Below are positions 16,419 through 24,562 of a stretch of DNA of 53,524 bases, in pieces; the stretch's first letter is position 1, and each line of letters opens with the position of its first letter. Position numbers and translations under genes: made by a program. Origin of the DNA: CAZSDU01 sp964605775 (GTDB taxonomy: Bacteria > Bacteroidota > Bacteroidia > Bacteroidales > FEN-979); assembly GCA_964605775.1 (NCBI GenBank), contig CAZSDU010000021.1, positions 1 to 53,524 of the forward strand. Direction: 5' to 3'. Below the pieces are notes generated by a model. That model was not told the origin of the DNA, searched no databases, and saw only the letters and a program-made list of their open reading frames with translations.

Positions 16419-16817
16419 TTACAGGTATGAATCCAGTGTTTGTTCCTTTAAAAAAATTTTAAACTCTGCCGTCAGCTTGTTCACGACATTGCCAAGAATA
16501 CAACGGTCAAAATTGCACACTTCATTCAGCAATGGGCAATCACCCATCTCGATGGGTCCCTCGATCGCCTCATAAATATTGAGCAGGTTGATCTCCCTGG
16601 GATCCATCTTCATCGAAAACCCACCTGAAGGCCCGCGTACTGATTTAAGCATGTCATTCTTTACAAGCCGCTGCAAAACCTTTGCAATATGATTTTTCGA
16701 AAACCCGGTAAACTCCGCAATCTTTACTGCATTGATGCCATTTTCCGCCCTTGCGATCAACACCATGCTGTGAATGGCAATAGAGGAAGCTTCTGAAAGA
16801 GCAAAGATTTTAGACAT
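16419..16817 (-). CDS. Rrf2 family Fe-S transcriptional repressor, NsrR-like
   Basis: A 132-residue winged-helix regulator. The helix-turn-helix covers about residues 25-50 (AVKIAEFTGFSKNHIAKVLQRLV), followed by the wing (VRGPSGGFSM) typical of Rrf2 proteins. Three cysteines in CPLLNEVCNFDRC (spacing 6 and 4) sit where NsrR and IscR bind their Fe-S cluster. NO damage to that cluster releases DNA in NsrR. The downstream genes (ferredoxin, cupin, hemerythrin/DUF438, then nrfHA) are classic NsrR targets, so NsrR rather than IscR is preferred; no isc/suf genes are nearby. Its own promoter carries a palindrome at the expected transcription start, suggesting autorepression. Confidence 0.88.
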   Translation of the reverse strand: MSKIFALSEASSIAIHSMVLIARAENGINAVKIAEFTGFSKNHIAKVLQRLVKNDMLKSVRGPSGGFSMKMDPREINLLNIYEAIEGPIEMGDCPLLNEVCNFDRCILGNVVNKLTAEFKIFLKEQTLDSYL

Positions 16818-16828
16818 AAAATTTAATT

Positions 16829-16843
16829 AGGTATTTGAATACG
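16829..16843. promoter_or_regulatory. Operator-like palindrome at the Rrf2 promoter
   Basis: AGGTATTTGAATACG contains GTATT and AATAC arms around two bases (16831-16842). It begins next to the -7 box at 16844-16851, so the likely transcription start falls within it. This is a standard position for a repressor. It shares the AGGTATT half-site with 16386-16401. Confidence 0.55.
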
Positions 16844-16873
16844 CAAATATATAAATAAAAAACACAACTGCAA
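16844..16873 (-). promoter_or_regulatory. Promoter of the Rrf2 gene (-33 TTG, -7 TATATTTG)
   Basis: On the minus strand TTG (16873-16871) is followed after exactly 19 bases by TATATTTG (16851-16844). Both elements and the spacing fit the Bacteroidota primary promoter. It ends 26 bases before the Rrf2 start codon. Confidence 0.6.
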
Positions 16874-16909
16874 CAAAAAATGAAAAAAAAGTGATACCTT
16901 GCACTTTCT

Positions 16910-17719
16910 ATGCCACGGATCATTACCAGTGCTCAGAATCCCCTTGTAAAAAACCTGCTCCTGCTGCAGGAAAAACCTCGTGCCCGAAGCGAACAGGACC
17001 TTTTTATCATCGAAGGCGTTCGGGAGATAAGACTAGCCGTTGAATCAGGGTTTGTATTAACTTCACTCCTCTTTACGCCTGAATATTTCCCGGAAAAGGA
17101 GATTCACAAACTTGTGCAACCGTTAACGCCGGAAATTGTCGAGGTCCCCGCTGCAGTTTTCAACAGGATGGCTTATCGTAAAGGCAGCGGTGGTGTGATT
17201 GCATTGGCTAAACCTGTGAGGCTTACTTTCAGTGATCTTGTGCTGGCCCACAATCCGCTGATCCTGGTTATGGAATCGGTTGAAAAACCGGGGAACCTTG
17301 GAGCGCTTCTCCGGACTGCTGATGCAGCCAACCTTGACGCCGTGATCATTTGTGATCCGCAAACCGACATCTACAACCCAAATACCATTCGTTCTTCCAT
17401 TGGCTGTGTTTTTACCGTACCGGTTGTCACCGCCACATCAGAAGAAACAATCGCATTCCTGCGGTCAAAAAAAATCCGGATGTACGGAACAGCCCTAACC
17501 GCAACCCGGTTGTATCATGACACCAACTTCAGGACAGCCGCGGCCATCATCATGGGAACCGAGGCAACCGGCCTCAGCAACACATGGTTAGAACAGGCAG
17601 ATGATTTGATTAAAATCCCGATGATGGGGAAAATTGATTCGATGAATGTCTCCACTTCCGCCGCCATCATAATTTTTGAGGCCATTCGCCAGCGTGGCTT
17701 CAGCGCAACACAAAAGTAA
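16910..17719 (+). CDS. SpoU/TrmH family RNA 2'-O-methyltransferase
   Basis: A 269-residue RNA methyltransferase that should add a methyl group to a ribose 2'-OH of rRNA or tRNA. The N-terminus (ITSAQNPLVKNLLLLQEK, then FIIEGVREI) is the substrate-binding domain seen in RlmB-like and TsnR-like members. The three SPOUT motifs follow: EKPGNLGALLRTADAA (motif 1), IIMGTEATGLSNTW (motif 2) and IPMMGKIDSMNVSTSAAI (motif 3, the knotted region). It is divergent from the Rrf2 gene with 92 bases between. The exact RNA target cannot be told from sequence alone. Confidence 0.92.
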   Translation: MPRIITSAQNPLVKNLLLLQEKPRARSEQDLFIIEGVREIRLAVESGFVLTSLLFTPEYFPEKEIHKLVQPLTPEIVEVPAAVFNRMAYRKGSGGVIALAKPVRLTFSDLVLAHNPLILVMESVEKPGNLGALLRTADAANLDAVIICDPQTDIYNPNTIRSSIGCVFTVPVVTATSEETIAFLRSKKIRMYGTALTATRLYHDTNFRTAAAIIMGTEATGLSNTWLEQADDLIKIPMMGKIDSMNVSTSAAIIIFEAIRQRGFSATQK

Positions 17720-17724
17720 TTTCC

Positions 17725-18600
17725 CTATTTATATTGCTCATCTTCGGGGAGCAAAACAAGAAATTTCTTAGGCATTTTACTCTTCACTTCAAGCTGTTTC
17801 CCTGTTACCGGATGCTTGAAAGAAAGGTAATAGGCATGCAGCCGAATGCGTCGTTCATAACGATCATCGGCGCCATATCGGCGATCCCCCACTACCGGAT
17901 GTCCCATTTCGGATAAATGGACTCTGATCTGGTTTTTTCGTCCTGTCTCAAGCTTCACTTCAAGCAGGGTATAATCAGGAGTCCTGTCCATCACCCGGTA
18001 ATGTGTAATGGCCAGTTTTGCACCTTCCTGTACTTTAACAGAATACACTTTCTGATCCCTTCCTTCTGCAAGCCAGCTGCGGATAACTCCCTGATTGTCT
18101 TTAACACTGCCCTCAACCAGTGCATAATACAGCTTTTCCGAATCCTTCCATTGCAGCTTAAGCTGTTCCTGTAAGGCCTCGGTTTTAGCGAATAGGATAA
18201 TCCCGGAAACCTCACGGTCAAGCCGGTGAATGATAAATATTCGTTCCTTGCCTTTTGATTTTTCTTTGACATAATCCAGCATGATCTTGTAGAAGGAAGT
18301 CCCCCCAAGTCCTTTATCGCCAATAGAAAGCAATCCCGGAGGTTTTTCGGCAATCAGAAAATATTCGTCTTCAAACCAAACCGTGTAAGGTGGTTTGATC
18401 TTGCCCGGGACATACGTCTGACGGTGATATTCCACCAAATCTCCCGGTTTCACAATAACGGATGAATTGGTTGCCATTTTACCGTTAACATGTACAAGAC
18501 CATGACTGATCAACTTCTTAACCGTTGTTTTGGATGCCGTGTTAAATTCCGTCAGCAGAAATTCCGCCAAGGTATTTTCTGTTTTAACCAAAATCCTCAT
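17725..18600 (-). CDS. RluA family pseudouridine synthase
   Basis: A 291-residue enzyme that isomerises uridine to pseudouridine in rRNA or tRNA. Residues 1-60 form an S4 RNA-binding domain (TTVKKLISHGLVHVNGKMA, VIVKPGDLVEY). The catalytic domain has the RluA motif HRLDREVSGIILFAKT with the catalytic Asp, and downstream LETGRKNQIRVHLSEMGHPVVGDRRYG. Length and domain order are normal. It converges with the SpoU methyltransferase gene, with five bases between stops, so two RNA-modification genes face each other. Target position unknown. Confidence 0.93.
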   Translation of the reverse strand: MRILVKTENTLAEFLLTEFNTASKTTVKKLISHGLVHVNGKMATNSSVIVKPGDLVEYHRQTYVPGKIKPPYTVWFEDEYFLIAEKPPGLLSIGDKGLGGTSFYKIMLDYVKEKSKGKERIFIIHRLDREVSGIILFAKTEALQEQLKLQWKDSEKLYYALVEGSVKDNQGVIRSWLAEGRDQKVYSVKVQEGAKLAITHYRVMDRTPDYTLLEVKLETGRKNQIRVHLSEMGHPVVGDRRYGADDRYERRIRLHAYYLSFKHPVTGKQLEVKSKMPKKFLVLLPEDEQYK

Positions 18601-18654
18601 TTTTCCTCCAATTTCTGCTTTGCCCTGTTTTTTCTCTTCTTACAGGGTTTTCAT

Positions 18655-19719
18655 TTATTTTAATTCAAATTCCATTAGCAAAGGGTTATGATCCGAGTAC
18701 TCAAATTCCATGGAAATGGTTTTATTACTTTTAACCTCAATGTTGGGAGATACTACAAAAAAATCAATGGTGCTAACAGGGGTTTTCCCCTTGATATAGC
18801 GGGAATCGACATTCCTGTTACTTGGGAGGGTGGGATCGTATATATATTTCCATCCGGGAAGAAAATTCTCGTGAAAACGATTCTGGATCATGAAAGTCAC
18901 ATCCCCGGTCGTAATCCGGGAAGGATCAAATCCGAATGGATTATCGTTCCAGTCTCCCCCAACTATCACCCAGTTTCCTTGATGATAGGAGTCCAGAATA
19001 TAGTTCTGTAGGTGTTGTAACTCCTTTTTTCTTATCTCTCCTTTGATATCATAGGCGGAATTATGCAGGTTGACAAGAATCAGTTCCTTCTCTCCTAATC
19101 TGTATTTCAACGCAAGAATGCAACGTTTCAGCATAACTGTCCGCTGCGGCCAGGGGAAATCAGTATTCAAAGAAACCACTTCCGCTCGATCAGGCTGAAA
19201 AGGGGTGAATATGCTCAGTCCGGAAACTACTCTTCCCATCGGTTTTAAAAGGGGCAATGGGACAAACCGGCAATCATAATTTTTTCCGAATGCGATATAA
19301 AAATCAGGAAATATTTTTGTTAATTCGGATAGAAGGTCTGTATAATACGTTCGTTTGGATTTCCGATCGATTTCCTGAATAAAGATAAAATCCATGGTGT
19401 CGAAAACTGCCAAAGTATTACATATCCCTTTCAACGCAAGATTAAAATCATGTTGGTCGGGTATTGATCTTTTACCCCCATCATAGAAAAAATCCATTCC
19501 TTTTCCCAGTCCCGCATACCCGATATTCCAGGATAAAACGGAAAACGTTTTTTTTTTGGGATTGATGTGCTTACCCTTGGTATTTGCTTCAGCTGAATCA
19601 AAAGGGGGTGGGATATATTCGGTTAATGTGGCAAATATTAAAAAACCGGCAAAAAATAAAAAAATGACAATGCCAAGAAGGAAGGTTGTTCTTAAGATAT
19701 TTTTTAGCAATTTATGCAT
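18655..19719 (-). CDS. Endonuclease/exonuclease/phosphatase family protein
   Basis: A 354-residue protein with one N-terminal TM segment (about residues 10-32) and an EEP-fold hydrolase domain that would face outside. Conserved pieces are LSWNIGYAGLG, IFIQEIDRKSKR (metal-binding Glu), VGGDWNDNP (catalytic Asp/Asn) and SDHNPLLMEFE (catalytic His). The fold covers nucleases, sphingomyelinases and inositol phosphatases; an envelope location favours a phosphodiesterase role but this is not resolved. Its start lies 72 bases from the GH3 start on the other strand, so the two share a divergent promoter region. Confidence 0.88.
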   Translation of the reverse strand: MHKLLKNILRTTFLLGIVIFLFFAGFLIFATLTEYIPPPFDSAEANTKGKHINPKKKTFSVLSWNIGYAGLGKGMDFFYDGGKRSIPDQHDFNLALKGICNTLAVFDTMDFIFIQEIDRKSKRTYYTDLLSELTKIFPDFYIAFGKNYDCRFVPLPLLKPMGRVVSGLSIFTPFQPDRAEVVSLNTDFPWPQRTVMLKRCILALKYRLGEKELILVNLHNSAYDIKGEIRKKELQHLQNYILDSYHQGNWVIVGGDWNDNPFGFDPSRITTGDVTFMIQNRFHENFLPGWKYIYDPTLPSNRNVDSRYIKGKTPVSTIDFFVVSPNIEVKSNKTISMEFEYSDHNPLLMEFELK

Positions 19720-19791
19720 ACTGTTAAAAAACCGAAAAATACGCTTTTTTTTGTAATTTTACCCTTTCAATGTTCACCTTATTTCTGCTCA

Positions 19792-21333
19792 ATGCCATTG
19801 CTGGGATCTCTGATCAAAAGAGCCTATGAACTTCGTCAACTTCCCATGGATATTATCCGGGTTCATCCTTTTACAAAACAACGAAGCGTCTTGAAATCCC
19901 TTTTGATTAAAGCCCAGAATACTGCTTTCGGTGAATATTATAACTTTCCTGCTATCCTTGACAGTCCTGATTTTCTGATGAAATTCAGAGAGCGTGTTCC
20001 TGTTCATGATTACAGTTCAATGTTTAAAAACTGGTGGTATCGTAGTCTGAATGGGGAACCTTATGTAGCCTGGCCTGGGCACGTAAAATATTTCGCACTG
20101 ACTTCGGGTACCTCTGAGGCCTCTTCAAAACATATTCCGGTCACCCAGGATATGTTGAGGGCCATTCAAAAAGCCAGTATTCGATTACTGACTTCTGCAA
20201 GTAAACATAATTTTCCGGATGAATTTTATGAAAAAGGCATTTTAATGATCGGGGGAAGTACGCATCTCCAATATAATGGCGACTATTTTATGGGCGATTT
20301 ATCGGGAATCGCGGCAAGCAATATCCCTTTCTGGTTTCAGCATTTTTACAAACCTGGGAAGCGGATCTCCCGCGAAAAGGAATGGTCTGTGAAACTGGAA
20401 GAGATTGTTAGAAATGCCAAAGGGTGGGACATCGGGGTCATGGTCGGAGTTCCCGCCTGGATCCAGATCATGATGGAAAAAATTTTAACCCATTACAACG
20501 TCAACAATATCCATGATATTTGGCCAAATCTTTCTGCCTATGTTCATAGCGGTGTCTCTTTTGAACCTTACATGAACAGTTTCCGACAACTCCTCGGCAG
20601 AAACATCGTTTTCAGCGAATCTTATCTCGCCTCCGAGGGATACATCGCCTATCAGCGACCCGGTAGTGAAAACGGAATGGAGATGATTCTCGATAATGGA
20701 ATTTTTTACGAATTTATCCCATATTGTTCGAAAAATTTTGATCCTGATGGAAACCTGATCTCCAATCATGAAATTCTTACCCTTGCTGATGTTGAAGAAA
20801 ATAAAGAATATGCACTGATTCTTTCAACTTGCGCCGGCGCCTGGCGTTATCTGATAGGAGATGTGCTGAAATTCACCTCCCTTGAACGATCAGAAATTAT
20901 ATTGACCGGTCGCACCAAGCATTTTTTAAACCTTTGCGGGGAACATCTTTCACAGGACAATATGAACCGGGCAATAAAAATGTTTCAGGATGAATACCAC
21001 TTAACCATCAAGGAATTTACCGTTATGGGCATCCGTCACGGGAACCTTTTTGCACATAAATGGTTCCTGGGCTGTGAAAATGATATCAACCCCGAAATGG
21101 CTGCATTGAAGATTGACGACTATCTGAAAAGCTTGAATGATGATTATCGTGTTGAACGGCTGGAAGCTATTCAGGAGGTTTCTGTCGAAGTATTACCTTT
21201 ACAGGTGTTTTATTCCTGGATGAAAGCAAGGGGGAAAGAAGGAGGAGCCTATAAATTTCCCAGGGTACTTAAAAACGAGCAGGTCAAACAATGGGAAGAA
21301 CATATCAGAAATCATGCTACATCCACTTTTTGA
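19792..21333 (+). CDS. GH3 (auxin-responsive promoter) family acyl-amido synthetase
   Basis: A 514-residue member of the GH3 branch of the adenylate-forming superfamily. It is expected to activate a carboxylic acid as an acyl-adenylate and join it to an amino acid or amine. Supporting segments are YFALTSGTSEASSKHIPVT (phosphate-binding loop), YLASEGYIAYQ and GAWRYLIGDVLKFTSLERSEIILTGRTKHFLNLCGEHLS, the hallmark C-terminal hinge of GH3 proteins. The start at 19792 (MPLLGSLIKRAYELRQLP) is preferred over an in-frame ATG 78 bases upstream, whose leader is unlike the family. It overlaps the LysE-type exporter gene by 20 bases, suggesting a shared task, perhaps making and exporting an acyl-amino acid. 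The substrate is unknown. Confidence 0.9.
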   Translation: MPLLGSLIKRAYELRQLPMDIIRVHPFTKQRSVLKSLLIKAQNTAFGEYYNFPAILDSPDFLMKFRERVPVHDYSSMFKNWWYRSLNGEPYVAWPGHVKYFALTSGTSEASSKHIPVTQDMLRAIQKASIRLLTSASKHNFPDEFYEKGILMIGGSTHLQYNGDYFMGDLSGIAASNIPFWFQHFYKPGKRISREKEWSVKLEEIVRNAKGWDIGVMVGVPAWIQIMMEKILTHYNVNNIHDIWPNLSAYVHSGVSFEPYMNSFRQLLGRNIVFSESYLASEGYIAYQRPGSENGMEMILDNGIFYEFIPYCSKNFDPDGNLISNHEILTLADVEENKEYALILSTCAGAWRYLIGDVLKFTSLERSEIILTGRTKHFLNLCGEHLSQDNMNRAIKMFQDEYHLTIKEFTVMGIRHGNLFAHKWFLGCENDINPEMAALKIDDYLKSLNDDYRVERLEAIQEVSVEVLPLQVFYSWMKARGKEGGAYKFPRVLKNEQVKQWEEHIRNHATSTF

Positions 21334-21967
21334 AGGACTGATTTTAGGGCTTACTGTTGCCATAACACTGGGTCCTGCTATGTTTGCACTCCTGCAAACA
21401 AGTGTTAAGCATGGAGTTAAAATTGGAATATTTCTTGCCCTTGGAATATTCGCCAGCGATTTGGCGCTTGTGGTAGGATGTTATTTTGGCGCATCCCAAA
21501 TTGTCACCAATGCAAAATACCACCTTATTCTGGGTATAATTGGTGGAATCATCATGACCACTTTTGGTATTTATACTTTTTTTAAAAAAGTTCCGAAAAC
21601 CGAACAAGTTGAAGCCATCAGCGAAATAAAAGTCAAAAAACCGGGACCCCTGGCATATTTCTTTAAAGGATTCCTGCTGAATATTGCCAATCCTTTCCTT
21701 TGGGTTTTCTGGATTACTTCTGTACTGGCCATAACAGCAACTTATGGTGGAGACCGGAGGGCCGTTGCTTTATTTTTCACCGGAACACTGGCAACGGTTC
21801 TGGCAACAGATATCCTGAAAAGTATTCTGGCCAATAAAATTAAAATCCTTGGGAACCCGATGGTCAAGCTTTGGATGAACAGGGCAGTAGGGCTACTGTT
21901 TATGATTTTTGGTGCATTTATCATTGCCGGATCTCTGCTGGAATATTTCAGGGGGATTACAACATAA
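21314..21967 (+). CDS. LysE family exporter
   Basis: A 217-residue inner-membrane protein with about six hydrophobic segments. GLTVAITLGPAMFALLQTSVKHGVKIG matches the N-terminal LysE/RhtB signature (Gly-Pro in TM1), and FLLNIANPFLWVFWITSVL is the usual central motif. A charged cytoplasmic loop (about residues 92-113) separates the halves. LysE proteins export amino acids and related metabolites. The start overlaps the GH3 gene by 20 bases, implying translational coupling, so a GH3 product could be its substrate (inference). Confidence 0.9.
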   Translation: MLHPLFEGLILGLTVAITLGPAMFALLQTSVKHGVKIGIFLALGIFASDLALVVGCYFGASQIVTNAKYHLILGIIGGIIMTTFGIYTFFKKVPKTEQVEAISEIKVKKPGPLAYFFKGFLLNIANPFLWVFWITSVLAITATYGGDRRAVALFFTGTLATVLATDILKSILANKIKILGNPMVKLWMNRAVGLLFMIFGAFIIAGSLLEYFRGITT

Positions 21968-22004
21968 TTTTTCCTATATTCGTAAATCATTAAAATCCCG
22001 AGTT

Positions 22005-22598
22005 ATGATCACAAAACGTTATAAAAACTGGTGGTTTCTGGCGCTCAACGGATTGATCGCCGTCCTGTTTGGTTTTCTTCTTGTGTTTTTTCCGATCGAT
22101 GCAATCAAAACCATCGTTAAATTTTTTGGTGTTTTCCTACTGGTCATCGGAGGAGTTCAGCTGACTGCAGGAATTTTAAATATAAAAAATGACAAATCGG
22201 CCGGATTGATTCTCTCAGAATCCATTTTATTTATTGCCATGGGAATTGCATTGCTTATATTCCCGGAGATTACACTGACGGTTTTTTCAATCCTTTTTGG
22301 GATATGGGCCTTAATTGTGGGAATTGTTCAGCTTGTTATCATTGTTAATGCCGGAATTCGACTGTCAAATAGAAATCTTTTACTTTTCAACAGCCTGCTG
22401 ACCATACTGTTGGGAATAATCATGTTTTTCAAACCTCTTGAATGGGGGGCGTTTTTAGTTATTTTGATTGGCATTTTCAGCATCCTTTTTGGTATTCTCC
22501 TGGTTTATTTTTCCTTCATCCTGAAATCAGTAAACACAAAAGAAGATGAAGAAAAAAATACTAAATCAGCTTCAGAAGGCGCTCAAAATCCACTTTAA
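22005..22598 (+). CDS. HdeD/DUF308 family membrane protein
   Basis: A 197-residue membrane protein with about six short TM helices arranged as paired hydrophobic hairpins. Repeats of the form GLIAVLFGFLLVFFPIDAIKT, IAMGIALLIFPEITLTV and LGIIMFFKPLEWGA are the DUF308 pattern (helix, Gly turn, FP). The start at 22005 (MITKRYKNWWFLALNG) is chosen because the open frame upstream of it reads into the end of the LysE gene. HdeD proteins relate to acid or envelope stress in E. coli; the role here is open. Its 3' end overlaps the convergent LytTR gene by 38 bases. Confidence 0.85.
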   Translation: MITKRYKNWWFLALNGLIAVLFGFLLVFFPIDAIKTIVKFFGVFLLVIGGVQLTAGILNIKNDKSAGLILSESILFIAMGIALLIFPEITLTVFSILFGIWALIVGIVQLVIIVNAGIRLSNRNLLLFNSLLTILLGIIMFFKPLEWGAFLVILIGIFSILFGILLVYFSFILKSVNTKEDEEKNTKSASEGAQNPL

Positions 22599-23277
22599 AA
22601 TTTGTCCCGATAGGAATCATCCGATCTTTAATTTTTACCTGATTCCCTTCAATCATTTCAATTTTTGAAAGTGAAATCACAAATGATTTATGGATTCGCG
22701 GAAACTGATTTGCGGGAAGAAGATGCTCAATATTCTTTAAGGACTGATAACTGACTATCATTTTCCCCGGAGTGAAGATTTTTACATAATCACCCAATGC
22801 CTCAATATAAAGAATTTCATTGAGGTCGACCTTATAGGTTTTTTTGCTGGATTTAATAAATATAAAGCCCCCATCGGATTTTTCTGCTTCCAGCGACAGT
22901 GAGGGTTGATTTTCTTTGTTTTTTAAAAATTCTTCCGCTTTCTGTAAGGCTTTGTAAAACCTTTCAAACGAAAAAGGTTTCATCAGATAATCGATCACAT
23001 CAAGCTCGTATCCCTGAATGGCATAATCGGCATAAGCTGTGGTTATAATAACCAAAGGGGGATTTTTCAGGGACTTTATAAAATCAAGCCCGCTTAATTT
23101 GGGCATGTTAATATCGAGGAAAATCAGGTCTATTGAATGATCATGAAGCACCTCAATGGCCTCAACGGCATTGTTGCACTTACAGATAATCTCAAGAAAG
23201 GGAAAGTTTTCCGCATAACGTTCAATGACCCTTTGTGCAAGGGGTTCATCATCAATAATCAGACTTCTGATTTTCAT
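22561..23277 (-). CDS. LytTR family response regulator (pair 1)
   Basis: A 238-residue regulator with a CheY-like receiver (LIIDDEPLAQ, phosphoacceptor Asp in LIFLDINMPKLSG, Thr of ITTAYADYA, Lys of LMKPFSF) and a C-terminal LytTR DNA-binding domain (about residues 140-238; KTYKVDLNEILYIEALGDYVKI, FPRIHKSFVISLSKIE). Its start overlaps the upstream kinase gene by four bases, so they form one operon. It is a close relative of the regulator at 28096. The 3' end overlaps the HdeD-like gene on the other strand. Confidence 0.95.
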   Translation of the reverse strand: MKIRSLIIDDEPLAQRVIERYAENFPFLEIICKCNNAVEAIEVLHDHSIDLIFLDINMPKLSGLDFIKSLKNPPLVIITTAYADYAIQGYELDVIDYLMKPFSFERFYKALQKAEEFLKNKENQPSLSLEAEKSDGGFIFIKSSKKTYKVDLNEILYIEALGDYVKIFTPGKMIVSYQSLKNIEHLLPANQFPRIHKSFVISLSKIEMIEGNQVKIKDRMIPIGTNFKVDFERLLKLI

Positions 23278-24344
23278 TGCAAGGAAATTTTTAAGTCAAC
23301 CCTGTAAGCATCTTCCGTCTCCTTGATTGTTAATTGATGCCTGCCGGGATATAACATTTGAAGCCGTTTTTTAACATTGTCCAACCCGATTCCTCCCGGA
23401 TTTTTTTTGAATTCATCTTGAAGCACTTCTTTGTTGTTCTGAATTGCAAAAACAAGCTGGCTTCTGTCAGAAAGATCAAAATCAATGTTGATATAAGGTT
23501 TTTCATCTCCGATTTTTCGCCCGTGCTTAAACGCATTTTCAATGAAAACAATAAAAAGGAGAGGGTCAATTTTTATATCCGTACCATTTCCCTTAATTTT
23601 CATTTTCACGCTTAAGGATTCCCCTGCGCGGAGGTTCTCCAGATAAACATAATTTTGTAAAAATTCAAGCTGACGGTCAATTGGAATAAGGTCTTCTTTT
23701 GCCTCATAAATCACATAGCGCATCAATTCCGATAATTTTAAGATTAATTCCGGAGCTTTTTCCGACTTGTCAAGGGTAAGGGCGTAAAGACTGTTCAGGG
23801 TGTTAAAAAAGAAATGAGGATTAAACTGGGCTTTGAGGAGTTTTAATTCTGCTTCTATTTTTTGTTTCTCAACCTCGCCCATTTTCAATTCCACCTCCTG
23901 CAACCTAATGGAATCTCGCGTAAATTTTAACAAGGTCGTGATCACCAGAAAAATCAGTACTAGAATGAATTCTGCTATAATTTCAGTGATAACATTCGGA
24001 TGTCCGTTCCCTTCAAAAAAGCTGGAAACCAAAAAATTCAGAAAAATAAAAAGGATAATGTTGGAAAGTTGCAAAAGAAAGAAAAGCAAGTATTTTCGTT
24101 GATTGAAAAAGGCAGGAATCAACCACAAAAGATTAATATAAACCGACAGACAAAGCAGGATAACCGTAACCATGACATTTCCTGCCGTGGCAATATCAAT
24201 GTTCCTGAGGCGAAAGTCGCGGGTATAAAATAGAACGACCGTAAACAATACAATACTCAGCAGCCAAAAAATAATATGGGGCAGGATAAAATGCTGTTTA
24301 CTTTTTTGATAAATCTTCTGGATGTGCATAACTCCATTTTTCAC
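23274..24344 (-). CDS. LytS-type (His_kinase family) sensor kinase (pair 1)
   Basis: A 356-residue kinase with four TM helices in the first 150 residues and little outside the membrane, followed by a short coiled coil (about 155-185). The His_kinase domain has the FNPHFFFNTLNSL H-box, FIENAFKHGRKI N-box and the GGIGLDNVKKRLQMLYPG ending. A membrane-embedded stimulus such as envelope stress is typical for these. An alternative ATG five codons in (MHIQKIYQKS) is possible. The LytTR regulator gene overlaps the end by four bases. Confidence 0.93.
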   Translation of the reverse strand: MKNGVMHIQKIYQKSKQHFILPHIIFWLLSIVLFTVVLFYTRDFRLRNIDIATAGNVMVTVILLCLSVYINLLWLIPAFFNQRKYLLFFLLQLSNIILFIFLNFLVSSFFEGNGHPNVITEIIAEFILVLIFLVITTLLKFTRDSIRLQEVELKMGEVEKQKIEAELKLLKAQFNPHFFFNTLNSLYALTLDKSEKAPELILKLSELMRYVIYEAKEDLIPIDRQLEFLQNYVYLENLRAGESLSVKMKIKGNGTDIKIDPLLFIVFIENAFKHGRKIGDEKPYINIDFDLSDRSQLVFAIQNNKEVLQDEFKKNPGGIGLDNVKKRLQMLYPGRHQLTIKETEDAYRVDLKISLQ

Positions 24345-24519
24345 AAAAATGACTCATCTGTTTGAATTAATCAATCTTTTTGGATGTAGCGGCATATTTT
24401 CTTGACGAATTTACGTCTTTTTACCATGGAGTGGTTCTTGATTGATCCGACAAATTCTGATGGTCATCGAGAAAAGGAATCATTTGGCTAAAAAAAAACA
24501 GTAAGTAATAAAATGTATT

Positions 24520-24527
24520 TATTTTTG
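24520..24527 (+). promoter_or_regulatory. Candidate -7 box for the S46 peptidase gene
   Basis: TATTTTTG fits TAnnTTTG and lies 35 bases before the start codon, inside the 218-base divergent gap between pair 1 kinase and the peptidase. A -33 TTG at proper spacing was not found. Confidence 0.3.
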
Positions 24528-24562
24528 TATCTACATAATAAACGTAACATTAACTGATAATA

